Shown here: positions 38,711 through 47,311 of the stretch, piece after piece | Numbering within the stretch: position 1 is the stretch's first letter | Layout of the letters: every line of letters starts with the position of its first letter | Source: Hyphomicrobiales bacterium | GTDB lineage: Bacteria > Pseudomonadota > Alphaproteobacteria > Rhizobiales > Rhizobiaceae | Direction: 5' to 3' | DNA: 64,000 bases | NCBI GenBank assembly: GCA_900469625.1 | Contig: UBXV01000040.1 | Location: forward strand, 1-64,000 | Program-made: the position numbers and the translations under genes | Notes under the pieces: generated by a model | The model's input: only the letters and a program-made list of their open reading frames with translations | The model's database searches: none | What the model was told of the DNA's origin: nothing

Positions 38711-38950
38711 ATGGGATTAACGAGCCTATTGGGCACATTGAGCCCGACGGGAAAAATTTCCGTTTCCCGCGACGCGGTGTTTGTTGGTTGCTGGCCAGGC
38801 TCGGACGCCCGAAGACGGGCAGATGCGGAAATACCGTCGGCTGCGGGCGAAATGCGATCGGCTCATGCTCGATCGCTGGATTTCTCGGGCGGCAGCGACC
38901 CCCATCAGATTCATGCCGGATCCGTGCTGGAAAAAGACGCAGGCGGCTAG
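38708..38950 (+). CDS. Possible small leader ORF upstream of the MBOAT operon
   Basis: The 80-residue frame begins at the ATG that corresponds to the start of the export gene in copy B, with GAGAGGC as ribosome-binding sequence. It reads MMGLTSLLGTLSPTGKIS and then becomes charged and low in hydrophobic residues. It has no family likeness. It may be a translated leader, the remnant of a duplicated export gene start followed by unrelated DNA, or not translated at all. The next gene starts 63 bases downstream. Confidence 0.3.
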   Translation: MMGLTSLLGTLSPTGKISVSRDAVFVGCWPGSDARRRADAEIPSAAGEMRSAHARSLDFSGGSDPHQIHAGSVLEKDAGG

Positions 38951-39013
38951 TCCTGCCCGAAGCCCAGCCATCCTCACCCGGGGATTGCCAGGAGAGTAGT
39001 GGAGAGGTCCGAT

Positions 39014-40582
39014 ATGATCTTTATCGATCCGCTGTTTCTTTTTGTATTTTTGCCCGCAACACTTTTGGCTTTCTACCTCGCCACGTGGTTCTGGGGGCGA
39101 AACGCCGCCCTGCTCGTCATCTTTCTTGCTTCGCTGATATTCTACGTGCCCTATGGGATCTCGTCCGCCGTGCTGCTGCTCATGGCGCTTCTGGTCAACT
39201 TCAGCGTCGCCGTGGCACTTCTGCGGCTACCCGACGGCCATCCGCGCCGCGGCAGGTTGTATGGGCTGGGACAGTTCTACAACATCGCGTCACTGCTTTA
39301 CTTCAAGTACAAGATCGTTTCCGTGATCCTCGGCGGAGGCGGCAATCTCATGACCGATGTCGCCGGCGTTGCGATCCCGGCCGGCATCTCGTTCTACACC
39401 TTTCATCAGGCAGCCTTCCTCGCCGACGCCTATGGCCGCGAAAAGAGCGTGGTCGAATTTTTCCAGGACATCAGGTCGCTCAAGGCCGGCTTTTGGGCTT
39501 TCTGCCGCTATGGCGCATTTGTCAGCTTTTTCCCGCAGCTGATCATCGGACCGATCACGTATTTCCACGAGTTCCACCCGCAGGTCCGATCCCGGAAGTT
39601 CCTGCATTTCGATCCGGTCAACATTGCCGTCGGACTGGCATTCGTCTCGATCGGCATGTTCAAGAAGGTCGTCATTGCCGACAACATAGCGCCGACGGTC
39701 GACATCGTGTTCGGCGCTGCGCAGGTGGGGGCGGTCATGGACCCGGCGCACGCCTGGATCGGCGCGCTTTCCTACATGGCGCAACTCTATTTCGACTTCT
39801 CCGGTTACTCCGACATGGCGCTCGGCTTGGCCCGCATGTTCGGTCTGCGCTACCCAATAAACTTCTTCTCTCCCTTCAAGGCGACGGGCATCATCGATTA
39901 TTACCGCCGCTGGCACATGACGCTGACGCGGGTGATCGCCCGCTTTCTGTTCACGCCGCTGTCCATCGCCGGGACCCGCTACAGCCTTGAACGCCGGCTG
40001 CCTCCGGTGCCTGCGCAGATCGTCAGCTTGTGGATCCCGATCATGATCAACTTCCAGATCATCAGTCTCTGGCATGGCGCGACATGGACCTTTGTCGCGT
40101 TCGGCGTGATGCACGGCCTGTGGTACGCAAGCGAAGCGCAAATCCGGGCCAGCAAGACATACAGGACCATGCGCAAGACGGCTTCGCCATTCGTCCGGCT
40201 GTCGATCGAACGTGCCATCTTCTTCGTGCTGCTCTGCCTGAGCCTTTCCATGTTCCGCTCGGAGAGCGTCGGCGCGGCCCTTCATCTCTACGCGCAGATG
40301 TTCGGCGCGTCGCCCGGAGCTCCCTCCACGTTCGAAATGCGCGAGCCGGTGTTCATTCTGCTGTGCGCATTTTCGATCATCTACTTCATGCCGAACGGCG
40401 TCGAGCTTTTGCGTCGCTACCGTCCGGCCATCATGACCTACGAGAATGAGAGTTACGGTTTCACATTCCTGCGCAGCCTGTGGCGGCCTTCCTGGGCGTG
40501 GGCCATGTTCGCTGGCGTCCTGACGGTCTCGTCGCTGTTCTATGTCGGGCGACAACCGCCGTTTCTATATCAGGGGTTCTGA
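39014..40582 (+). CDS. MBOAT-family O-acyltransferase (AlgI-like)
   Basis: The protein has 522 residues from the ATG at 39014 (GGAGAGG upstream). About ten or more membrane segments are visible. The family signature SLWHGATWTFVAFGVMHG gives the conserved histidines at ~354 and ~367. Upstream of it lie YDFSGYSDMA-like residues (YFDFSGYSDMALGLARM), PINFFSPF and DYYRRWHMTLT, all typical of AlgI/DltB. These proteins carry an acyl group across the inner membrane and hand it to an exported polysaccharide. It is followed by an SGNH-like partner, an acyl carrier protein and an FkbH-like protein, suggesting that the donor is an acyl-ACP rather than acetyl-CoA. Confidence 0.92.
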   Translation: MIFIDPLFLFVFLPATLLAFYLATWFWGRNAALLVIFLASLIFYVPYGISSAVLLLMALLVNFSVAVALLRLPDGHPRRGRLYGLGQFYNIASLLYFKYKIVSVILGGGGNLMTDVAGVAIPAGISFYTFHQAAFLADAYGREKSVVEFFQDIRSLKAGFWAFCRYGAFVSFFPQLIIGPITYFHEFHPQVRSRKFLHFDPVNIAVGLAFVSIGMFKKVVIADNIAPTVDIVFGAAQVGAVMDPAHAWIGALSYMAQLYFDFSGYSDMALGLARMFGLRYPINFFSPFKATGIIDYYRRWHMTLTRVIARFLFTPLSIAGTRYSLERRLPPVPAQIVSLWIPIMINFQIISLWHGATWTFVAFGVMHGLWYASEAQIRASKTYRTMRKTASPFVRLSIERAIFFVLLCLSLSMFRSESVGAALHLYAQMFGASPGAPSTFEMREPVFILLCAFSIIYFMPNGVELLRRYRPAIMTYENESYGFTFLRSLWRPSWAWAMFAGVLTVSSLFYVGRQPPFLYQGF

Positions 40583-40584
40583 AC

Positions 40585-41790
40585 ATGATTGAAAAAGCGG
40601 TCACGATGTCGGGACAGCCACCCGGCGGGACGCGCGCCAGCCGATGGACAGGATCGCGCGCGGACGGCATATCGCGCAAAGGCCCCGGCAGGCCCCGCTT
40701 GCGGGCCGCATTTCCGATGCTGGCAACCTTTGCCTTTATCTGGATGATGTATCTGTCGGCGGTCGTCGCCGTCATGGCTACCGACCCCTACGACATTTAT
40801 CGCTGGGGATCGAGGGTCCAGTTCACCGTGAACGACGTGCCGCGTGACAATGTCATCCGCCTGATCGATGCCATCGCCAAGAAGACCGAGATCAACACGT
40901 TCCTCGTCGGCGGCTCGACGACAGCCATGTACTCCCCCGATGATATCGAAGCCGCGTTGGGTGGCAAGACGGTTGCCTACAATCTGAGCTACGGGGGCCC
41001 ACGTCCGATGGATCGCGACATCGTTCTCGATCAGCTGGCCGACAACTCCCACAGCAAGCGCATCATCATCACCTTCGACTGGATGTACATTCTTGCCCCT
41101 GAAGCCATGCGTCACGGCTTTCCGGAATTCCTCTACGATCACGAGGTCGCCGACGATATTCGCATGGTCGACCTCGACGCGCTTGTCCGCACGCTGCAAA
41201 TCATGACGGGGCAAGATGAGTACGATTCAAGAGACGGTGAGCGTTACGCAACCTTCGTCAAACAGCAGTACAGGTCATTCCAGAAGCCGGCACAAATGTC
41301 CAAGTTGCGCTCGCTCGTCGAGCAATACAGGTCTGTCATCGACACGCCGAGCGGCAGGTCATGCACAAGCTTCAATGCGATCGACGAGCAGCTCGTTCCC
41401 AGGATCAGGCGGTTTGCGGCGGCCGGCGTCGAGATCGACATCGTCATCCCCATTCTTTCCTACGCCAACTACTACTCGCGCATGAGCGATACCAGCCCGA
41501 CGCTGCTGGACGAAGTCTTGCTTTCGCGGCGGTGCCTGGTGGAGGCGGTCGGCGGTCTTCGCAACGTGCGCATATTCGCGTTCGATGACGATCCGGCAAC
41601 CGCGGGGGATCTTGCGAATTTTCGCGACCCCGGCCACGTCCACAATCCTGAAGTCCTGAAGACGACCCTGTCAGCGCTTTCGACGGGCACGCACATGCTC
41701 ACGCGCGCCAATGTCGGAGCCTATGAGCGCCGCATCCGGACGGAAGTGAAGAACTATCATGTCTACAACAGTTTCCTGCGCATTCATTGA
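40585..41790 (+). CDS. AlgJ/AlgX-like SGNH acyl-transfer partner
   Basis: The protein has 401 residues starting 2 bases after the MBOAT stop. A single N-terminal membrane segment (~residues 43-62, FPMLATFAFIWMMYLSAVV) anchors a periplasmic domain. LVGGSTTAMYSPDD places Ser111 in a GGST version of the SGNH nucleophile motif, and FRDPGHVHNPE supplies D348 and H351. This is the arrangement of AlgJ/PatB/DltD-type proteins that finish the transfer begun by an MBOAT protein. The last residues overlap no other gene. The transferred group and the acceptor are not known from sequence. Confidence 0.75.
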   Translation: MIEKAVTMSGQPPGGTRASRWTGSRADGISRKGPGRPRLRAAFPMLATFAFIWMMYLSAVVAVMATDPYDIYRWGSRVQFTVNDVPRDNVIRLIDAIAKKTEINTFLVGGSTTAMYSPDDIEAALGGKTVAYNLSYGGPRPMDRDIVLDQLADNSHSKRIIITFDWMYILAPEAMRHGFPEFLYDHEVADDIRMVDLDALVRTLQIMTGQDEYDSRDGERYATFVKQQYRSFQKPAQMSKLRSLVEQYRSVIDTPSGRSCTSFNAIDEQLVPRIRRFAAAGVEIDIVIPILSYANYYSRMSDTSPTLLDEVLLSRRCLVEAVGGLRNVRIFAFDDDPATAGDLANFRDPGHVHNPEVLKTTLSALSTGTHMLTRANVGAYERRIRTEVKNYHVYNSFLRIH

Positions 41791-41854
41791 GGGCACGCCT
41801 GTCGAGACGGCAGGCCACTGCGAGGCGAACACGTTCACCCCGGGAATGGAATCG

Positions 41855-42100
41855 ATGTCTATTCACAACGCCTATCTCACCCAAGTCGCCGATATCATGC
41901 GAGATCTTTTCGATGAACATACCGGGCCAATCACCGAAGCGACGACCGCCCGGGACATCGCCCAGTGGGACAGCCTCTCGCATGTCAGGTTCATGGCGCT
42001 CGTCGAGCAGGAATTCGGGATCCGCTTCACCACGGCCGAAGTCCAGACGTTCACGAATCTTGGAAGTTTGATCGACGCATTGATCAAACGGAAAAGTTGA
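41855..42100 (+). CDS. Acyl carrier protein
   Basis: The protein has 81 residues from the ATG at 41855; an in-frame ATG three codons earlier is less well placed. The phosphopantetheine-attachment motif is QWDSLSHVRF with Ser40, and the small acidic four-helix pattern is typical of carrier proteins. It has 30 bases to the FkbH-like gene and 64 bases from the SGNH gene. In FkbH systems a dedicated ACP receives glyceryl from 1,3-bisphosphoglycerate, and this ACP is the natural partner. Confidence 0.9.
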   Translation: MSIHNAYLTQVADIMRDLFDEHTGPITEATTARDIAQWDSLSHVRFMALVEQEFGIRFTTAEVQTFTNLGSLIDALIKRKS

Positions 42101-42130
42101 TCGGAACGGCATCACAGGTGGGACGCAGCG

Positions 42131-44014
42131 ATGACCGACTTTCCCTGGCGCAAGCCGCTCGACGACGACTGGGGCGCGCAGATCGCAGAGATCGAAGCCA
42201 CGCTCAGCGCGGGAGGCGTGCCTGACTACGCCCGCACCAAAGCGCTCGCCAACCAGCGCCTTGGCATGCGGGAACAATTGAAGGTGGAACGGCTGGCGGC
42301 CCGCATGCGCGGGCGAGGCCAACAGGGTTTTACGCCCTTCAAAATCGGTCTGCTCGGTAGTCGAACCTTGAGCTATCTCGCAGCACCGCTTGCAGCCGCG
42401 GGTCTGGCGCGCGGCCTGATGGTGGAAGTGCAGGAGGCTCCTTACAACAGCGTCGCGCGTTTTGCGTTCTCCGCCCCTACATTCTTTGAGGGCGCGCTCG
42501 ATGCCGTTCTCGTCGTTCTCGATGAAAGCGCTCTTGGGCGGGCGCCCCGCCTCCTCGATGCAGCAGCCGAGGACGAGGCTCTGAGGCAGGCAACGTCGCT
42601 GGTCGACGCCATTGCTGCCGCTGCCCGTTCCAGGAACGGGTGCCCGGTGATCGTCGCGACCCAACCGCCGCCCTTGCAGATTGCCGCGGCCGACATCGCG
42701 ACACCGGGCTCGGCGGCGCGGTTCAACCTGCGCGTCAACATGATGCTCGCCGACGGCGCTGCTGAGGGACGCTGGCTGCTGTGGGATCAGGCGGCACTTG
42801 CCGCTTGGGTGGGGCTCGAGCGCTGGCTCGATCCGATTTCCTTTCATGCGGCAAAGGTCCCGTTCAACGTTCAGATGTGCCCGCTTGCCGCCGACAACAT
42901 AGCCGGCATCCTCGCCGCGATGAAAGGCAAGGCGGCGCGAGCCCTCGTTCTCGATCTCGACAACACGTTGTGGGGCGGTGTCATCGGCGATGATGGGATC
43001 GGCGGGATCAGGCTCGGCCAGAACTCGCCGGAAGGCGAGGCTTTTGTCGCCTTCCAGAACTTCGTCTTGAGCCTGCGCGATCGCGGCGCCGTCCTGGCGG
43101 TCTGTTCGAAAAACGACGAGGCGGTCGCGCGCATGCCGTTTGCGAACCATCCCGACATGATCCTGCGCGAGCAGCACTTTGCCGTCTTCCAGGCCAACTG
43201 GAACGACAAGGCGACCAATATCAGTTCGATCGCCCAAGCGCTCAACCTGGGTCTGGAATCGCTTGCCTATGTCGACGACAATCCCGCCGAGCGCGAGCGC
43301 GTGCGACAGGAGCTGCCGCTCGTCGCCACGATCGAGGTTGGCGAAGATCCTTCCTTTTTCATCGAACGCATCGCACGATCCGGCGTATTCCAGCACCTGG
43401 CGCTGAACGCCGACGACCTGGCACGCGCCAGCAGCTACGAAAGTTTCGCCCGGGCGGCAGACATTCGCACGCAGCTCGGCAATTATGACGATTACCTGCG
43501 GTCGCTTGAAATGCAGATGACGATATCGCCGTTCGACGCTGTCGGGCGCCCACGCATCGTCCAACTGGTCAACAAGTCCAATCAGTTCAACCTGACCACC
43601 CGTCGCTACAACGAAGAAGACATCCGGAAAATGCAGGAAGGCGCGGATGTCTTCGGTTGGCAGGTTCGCCTCGACGACCGGTTCGCGCAGCACGGCATGA
43701 TCGGGGTCGTCATCGTTCGCGAGCGCGCCGCCGAATGGGAAATCGACAGTTGGCTCCAGTCGTGCCGCGTGCTGGAGCGCGGGGTCGAGCAGTGCATGAT
43801 GAACACGCTCTTCACCGCGGCCTCGGCGGCAAAGGTCGAGCGTGTGGTCGCGCGCTATATTCCAACGGACCGCAACCAGATGGTGGCGGATTTCTACACG
43901 CGGTTCGGTTTTGAAGTGACGAAGCGCCATGAGGACAGCTCGGTCGAGTTTCTTTGCCCGGTGCCCGCATACAAGCCAAAACCCGTGTTCATCGAAACGA
44001 ACTTGAACTTATAG
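42131..44014 (+). CDS. FkbH-like HAD-superfamily protein (probable glyceryl-ACP synthase)
   Basis: The protein has 627 residues. An N-terminal ~270-residue region typical of FkbH-like proteins is followed by the HAD-IIIC catalytic core with LDLDNTLWGGVIGDDG (D275, D277), then VCSKNDE, FQANWNDKATN and YVDDNPAERERVR. A GNAT-like C-terminal segment contains KSNQFNLTTRRY and RFAQHGMIGVVIV. FkbH enzymes dephosphorylate 1,3-bisphosphoglycerate and load D-glyceryl on a carrier protein for polyketides such as FK506. Close relatives occur in glycan loci. Beside an ACP and an MBOAT acyltransferase it suggests glyceroylation (or a derived acyl group) of the polysaccharide. Confidence 0.88.
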   Translation: MTDFPWRKPLDDDWGAQIAEIEATLSAGGVPDYARTKALANQRLGMREQLKVERLAARMRGRGQQGFTPFKIGLLGSRTLSYLAAPLAAAGLARGLMVEVQEAPYNSVARFAFSAPTFFEGALDAVLVVLDESALGRAPRLLDAAAEDEALRQATSLVDAIAAAARSRNGCPVIVATQPPPLQIAAADIATPGSAARFNLRVNMMLADGAAEGRWLLWDQAALAAWVGLERWLDPISFHAAKVPFNVQMCPLAADNIAGILAAMKGKAARALVLDLDNTLWGGVIGDDGIGGIRLGQNSPEGEAFVAFQNFVLSLRDRGAVLAVCSKNDEAVARMPFANHPDMILREQHFAVFQANWNDKATNISSIAQALNLGLESLAYVDDNPAERERVRQELPLVATIEVGEDPSFFIERIARSGVFQHLALNADDLARASSYESFARAADIRTQLGNYDDYLRSLEMQMTISPFDAVGRPRIVQLVNKSNQFNLTTRRYNEEDIRKMQEGADVFGWQVRLDDRFAQHGMIGVVIVRERAAEWEIDSWLQSCRVLERGVEQCMMNTLFTAASAAKVERVVARYIPTDRNQMVADFYTRFGFEVTKRHEDSSVEFLCPVPAYKPKPVFIETNLNL

Positions 44015-44225
44015 CGACGTCCCGCGTTCGTCTCGATCCGGCCGCGTGCTGGGGGAGATGGATCGGTCCCGGCGGTCGGCAAAGCATGGCTTATCTCGGG
44101 AATGTGGTGCGACGGTCAACGCACGGAATGTGGTATAGAGCGGTGACCTGGAGTAAAAACCGATGTCGTTCGTCCAGCCGTCTTGTCGTGGCGAACCGGT
44201 GTGGAGCCCTAGCAGGAGATTTCAC

Positions 44226-45644
44226 ATGACCGATGCAGTGAGGGCGGTTTCGAGCATGAGTGGCCGGCGGTTGCGCGGCCGCCCCCGTAGATGGTGGGCG
44301 GGGCTCGCGCTGGCGGTTCTGGCGCTGGCCGTCTCGACTGGGCCGGCACCGGCGGAAGAGCGGCCGGCGTTCCCGGGAGCGGAGGGTTACGGAAAGGCGG
44401 CGACCGGGGGGAGGGACGGGGCGATCATCCCCGTTATCAACCTCAACGACGCCGGCCCGGGCAGCCTGCGCGCCTGCATCGATCTCAGCGGTCCACGCAA
44501 TTGCGTTTTCCGCGTCGGCGGAACGATCAAGCTGAAGAGCTCGCTGGTGGTGCGCGACCAGAACGCCAACCTGTCCATTCTCGGCCAGACGGCGCCGGGC
44601 GGCGGCATCCTGTTGACCATCGACCAGACAAACAGCGAGGGCATGCACACGCCGTTTGTGGTCAAGGGATCGGCCAACGTCATCATACGGCATCTGCGCA
44701 TGCGACCGCAGTTTCCCAATTCGATCCCCAATGTCGATGGCGTGACGATCGAGGACAGCCGGCTCGTTTATGTCGACCACGTTTCGACATCCTGGGCGAC
44801 CGACGAGAACATCAACGCCTATGCGACGACGACAGACCTGACGATCGCCAATTCTATTTTTGCAGAGGGGCTGAACAAGCACAGCAAATGCGCGCTGCTC
44901 GGCTCGGACCCGCGTGCACCCCAAAACATCAGCTTCTGGAAAAACGCCTGCGTTTCCAATCGCGACAGGAACCCCGATGACAACCATTATGGCGGCTCCT
45001 GCATCGAGATCGTCAACAATCTCTTCTTCAACGCGGCCTCGGAATGGGGCGAGATCTTCTCGCAGTTTCCCGGCGGAACCCCGATCTCCTTTGTCGGCAA
45101 CTATTTCAAGGCCGGGCCGAGCACCAATGAAGTGACCTATGCGATGAACTGGAACGACACGGCCAGCGTCGACAACCCGAAAATCTACAACAGCGGCAAC
45201 GTGACCTGGAGTTTCGGCAAGAAATCGATAGTCGCGGTCGCGCCCGACACGGTCGGCTTCATCGTCGACAAGCCACCCTGTCCCCTGGCGATCGCAAACC
45301 CCGAACCGGCTGAGGCCATGTACGCCTCGGTCACGGCAACCGCGGGCGCTTTCCCGCGCGATGGCATCGACGAAAGGGTGATCGCCGAAATCGGGCCGAT
45401 CGGTCAAAAGGGCGGCGGCAAGATGGTCCGGGCCCCGGGCGCCTTGCCACAGATTGCCGCTGGTGAACCCTATCTCGATTCCGACAATGACGGGATGGCC
45501 GACGCGGTGGAGCCGCAGTTTGGCGCCGCGGCCGCCCGCAGCGACCCCTGGGTCGATGGCGACGGCAACGGCTGGTCGAACTTCGACGATTTCATGCAAT
45601 GGCTCTCCGAAGAACGCATCGCCGGACGCTACCCGACCGACTGA
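44226..45644 (+). CDS. Secreted pectate-lyase-like beta-helix protein
   Basis: The protein has 472 residues from the ATG at 44226, with AGGAG upstream. A basic N-terminus and hydrophobic segment (WWAGLALAVLALAVSTGPAPA) form a signal peptide with a likely cut after APAEE-type residues (~45). The body is a right-handed beta-helix of the PL1 pectate lyase type (FPGAEGYGKAATGGR; NVIIRHLRMRP; DHVSTSWATDENI). The C-terminus carries two calcium-loop-like segments, DSDNDGMAD (~418-426) and DGDGNGWSNFDDF (~445-457). It may trim or release the polysaccharide made by this locus rather than plant pectin. It stands between the FkbH gene and the convergent flippase gene. Confidence 0.82.
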   Translation: MTDAVRAVSSMSGRRLRGRPRRWWAGLALAVLALAVSTGPAPAEERPAFPGAEGYGKAATGGRDGAIIPVINLNDAGPGSLRACIDLSGPRNCVFRVGGTIKLKSSLVVRDQNANLSILGQTAPGGGILLTIDQTNSEGMHTPFVVKGSANVIIRHLRMRPQFPNSIPNVDGVTIEDSRLVYVDHVSTSWATDENINAYATTTDLTIANSIFAEGLNKHSKCALLGSDPRAPQNISFWKNACVSNRDRNPDDNHYGGSCIEIVNNLFFNAASEWGEIFSQFPGGTPISFVGNYFKAGPSTNEVTYAMNWNDTASVDNPKIYNSGNVTWSFGKKSIVAVAPDTVGFIVDKPPCPLAIANPEPAEAMYASVTATAGAFPRDGIDERVIAEIGPIGQKGGGKMVRAPGALPQIAAGEPYLDSDNDGMADAVEPQFGAAAARSDPWVDGDGNGWSNFDDFMQWLSEERIAGRYPTD

Positions 45645-45666
45645 ATGGTCTTCTTCTGGCAAACGG

Positions 45667-47016
45667 CTAAACGTGCCGACGGTAGGCGACGTACATCGAC
45701 GCCAGCCAGATGGTCGACATGACGATGTGGGCGACATTGGCGCCCATGGCGCCGATCTGCGGGATAAAGATCAGCGCGGTCACATAGAAGCCGACGACCG
45801 AGACGATCACGCTCGACAGGATCTTGTGCTCCTCGCCCATCGCCAACAGCGCCGAGCGGAAGACGGCACCGACCAGCGTCATCGTTACGGCGATGGATTG
45901 CACGATGACAAGCGGTGCGGCGCCGACGAATTGCGGCCCCGCGGTCCAGCGCAGCAGCGGCTCTATCGTCACGTAAAAGGCGCCGATCATGGCGATGCCG
46001 AGTGCCAGAAGCAGCCACTGCGTCTGGAAGACGGCGCGGCGGAACTCTGCGCGCGCACCCGCGACCCACGTGCGCGCGAGTTCGGGATAGAGCACGGTCT
46101 GGACCTGAACGCCGGCCTGCTGCGCCAGGCGGCCGACGCGTTTGGCGATATGAAACAGCCCGGCAGACGCCGGATCGGCGAGATAGCCGACCAACAACGT
46201 GTCGAGTTCGTTGGCGCTGGCGCGAATTGTGAGCGAGATGTTGGCGGAGATCGCAAACTTCCAGAGACCCGGAAAGCGCGTGCGCAACTGTGCAAGCGAG
46301 GCCGTCGCCAGCCCGTCAAGCAAGCCTTCGCGCCGGAGCGCAACAAGGGAAAAGACGACGAGCGAAATCGAACTCAGCACCTGTGCCGCCATCCAGATCA
46401 ACGCGAACGCGAAGAGCCCTGCGCCAGCGAGATAGCCTAGAAGGCAGAGCAGGACGCGCAGCATGCTGGAAATCACCTGGCCATAGGCAAGCGATGTGAA
46501 CCGGCCGAAAAGCCTCAGCACTGCCGTCGGCATGCCGGAAAGCTGAAAGGGAAGGACAAAGCAATACATCAGCACCAGGCCGCGCGTCTCCTGCGACACG
46601 CCGATTAGCGGCGCTGCGAAAAGAACGAGCAGGACGGCGATCAGGCAACCGGCAATGGCGGCCGAAACATCTAGAAGCAGACCGAATTTCAGGATCACCC
46701 GCAGATCATCGTCGCGCCCGGCCTCTTTCGCCTCCGCTCCGAACTTGATCAGTGGCTGCCATGACTGGAAGCTGACGAGCCGTTCGACCGCCCGGGTGAA
46801 GGCAAAACACAAGGCAAGTACGCCATAGTCCGCCGGCCCGAGCGCGCGCGCCGTCAGCGCGAAACCGGCAAGACCGACAATTGAGCCGAGAAAATTGCCG
46901 GCCATCAGGTGCGCGACCGCCTGCAGCCGCTCCTTCAGGCTCTTTTCCCGGTTCGCTATTTCGCCAAACGCCTTCGTGGCGCGTCGTAGTTTCTTGCGGA
47001 TCGTCACGCACGCCAT
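45667..47016 (-). CDS. Polysaccharide flippase, Wzx/ExoT-like
   Basis: The protein has about 449 residues from the ATG at 47016; a TTG 12 codons earlier is an alternative. About twelve to fourteen membrane segments are present. Typical MOP/MVF elements are GNFLGSIVGLAGFALTARALGP near the start and FAISANISLTIRASANELD in the middle. It would flip the lipid-linked repeat unit across the inner membrane. It is convergent with the pectate-lyase-like gene and divergent from the export gene. Confidence 0.88.
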   Translation of the reverse strand: MACVTIRKKLRRATKAFGEIANREKSLKERLQAVAHLMAGNFLGSIVGLAGFALTARALGPADYGVLALCFAFTRAVERLVSFQSWQPLIKFGAEAKEAGRDDDLRVILKFGLLLDVSAAIAGCLIAVLLVLFAAPLIGVSQETRGLVLMYCFVLPFQLSGMPTAVLRLFGRFTSLAYGQVISSMLRVLLCLLGYLAGAGLFAFALIWMAAQVLSSISLVVFSLVALRREGLLDGLATASLAQLRTRFPGLWKFAISANISLTIRASANELDTLLVGYLADPASAGLFHIAKRVGRLAQQAGVQVQTVLYPELARTWVAGARAEFRRAVFQTQWLLLALGIAMIGAFYVTIEPLLRWTAGPQFVGAAPLVIVQSIAVTMTLVGAVFRSALLAMGEEHKILSSVIVSVVGFYVTALIFIPQIGAMGANVAHIVMSTIWLASMYVAYRRHV

Positions 47017-47223
47017 CCGAAAGCCCGAGCCGGGCACGCCGGTGAACAACAAAGCAGTCTGAGCAAGAGCAAGTTTCGACGACAGAGCCCTTGGTCTTCC
47101 ACCATCGAGACTTGGTATAACACTTCAGGAGTAATCCATCGGGGTAATAAAAAACGAAATAAGGCCCCCAACGGCATCGCGTATTATAATGTTACCGCTC
47201 CTTCTGCTTTTCAATCAAATTCC

Positions 47224-47311
47224 TTTGACGATTTGACGAATGGCAGAATATAGTCTGCCAGCAATACGATCTGCGAATGTTGTCTTTTCTTTCGAGGGGC
47301 GCAATTGCATG
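47224..47311 (+). promoter_or_regulatory. Promoter/leader element, copy B (shared with 38623-38710)
   Basis: TTGACG (47225-47230), an 18-base spacer and TATAGT (47249-47254) precede a ~50-base leader ending in CTTTCGAGGGGC and the ATG at 47309. Every element sits exactly 8,601 bases from its counterpart in copy A, with no gaps in the alignment. Confidence 0.65.

Noticed and set aside
37054-38736. Full 560-codon frame for the glycosyltransferase
   Set aside because: The first ~129 codons have no GT4 likeness and run across the promoter/leader element at 38623 and its AT-rich surroundings.
41699-43930. A 743-codon open frame on the minus strand opposite the ACP and FkbH genes
   Set aside because: It has no recognisable domain and is fully covered by convincing genes on the other strand.
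44091-45737. A 548-codon open frame opposite the pectate-lyase-like gene
   Set aside because: It is an antisense artefact of high third-position GC. The plus-strand product has a signal peptide and a beta-helix pattern.
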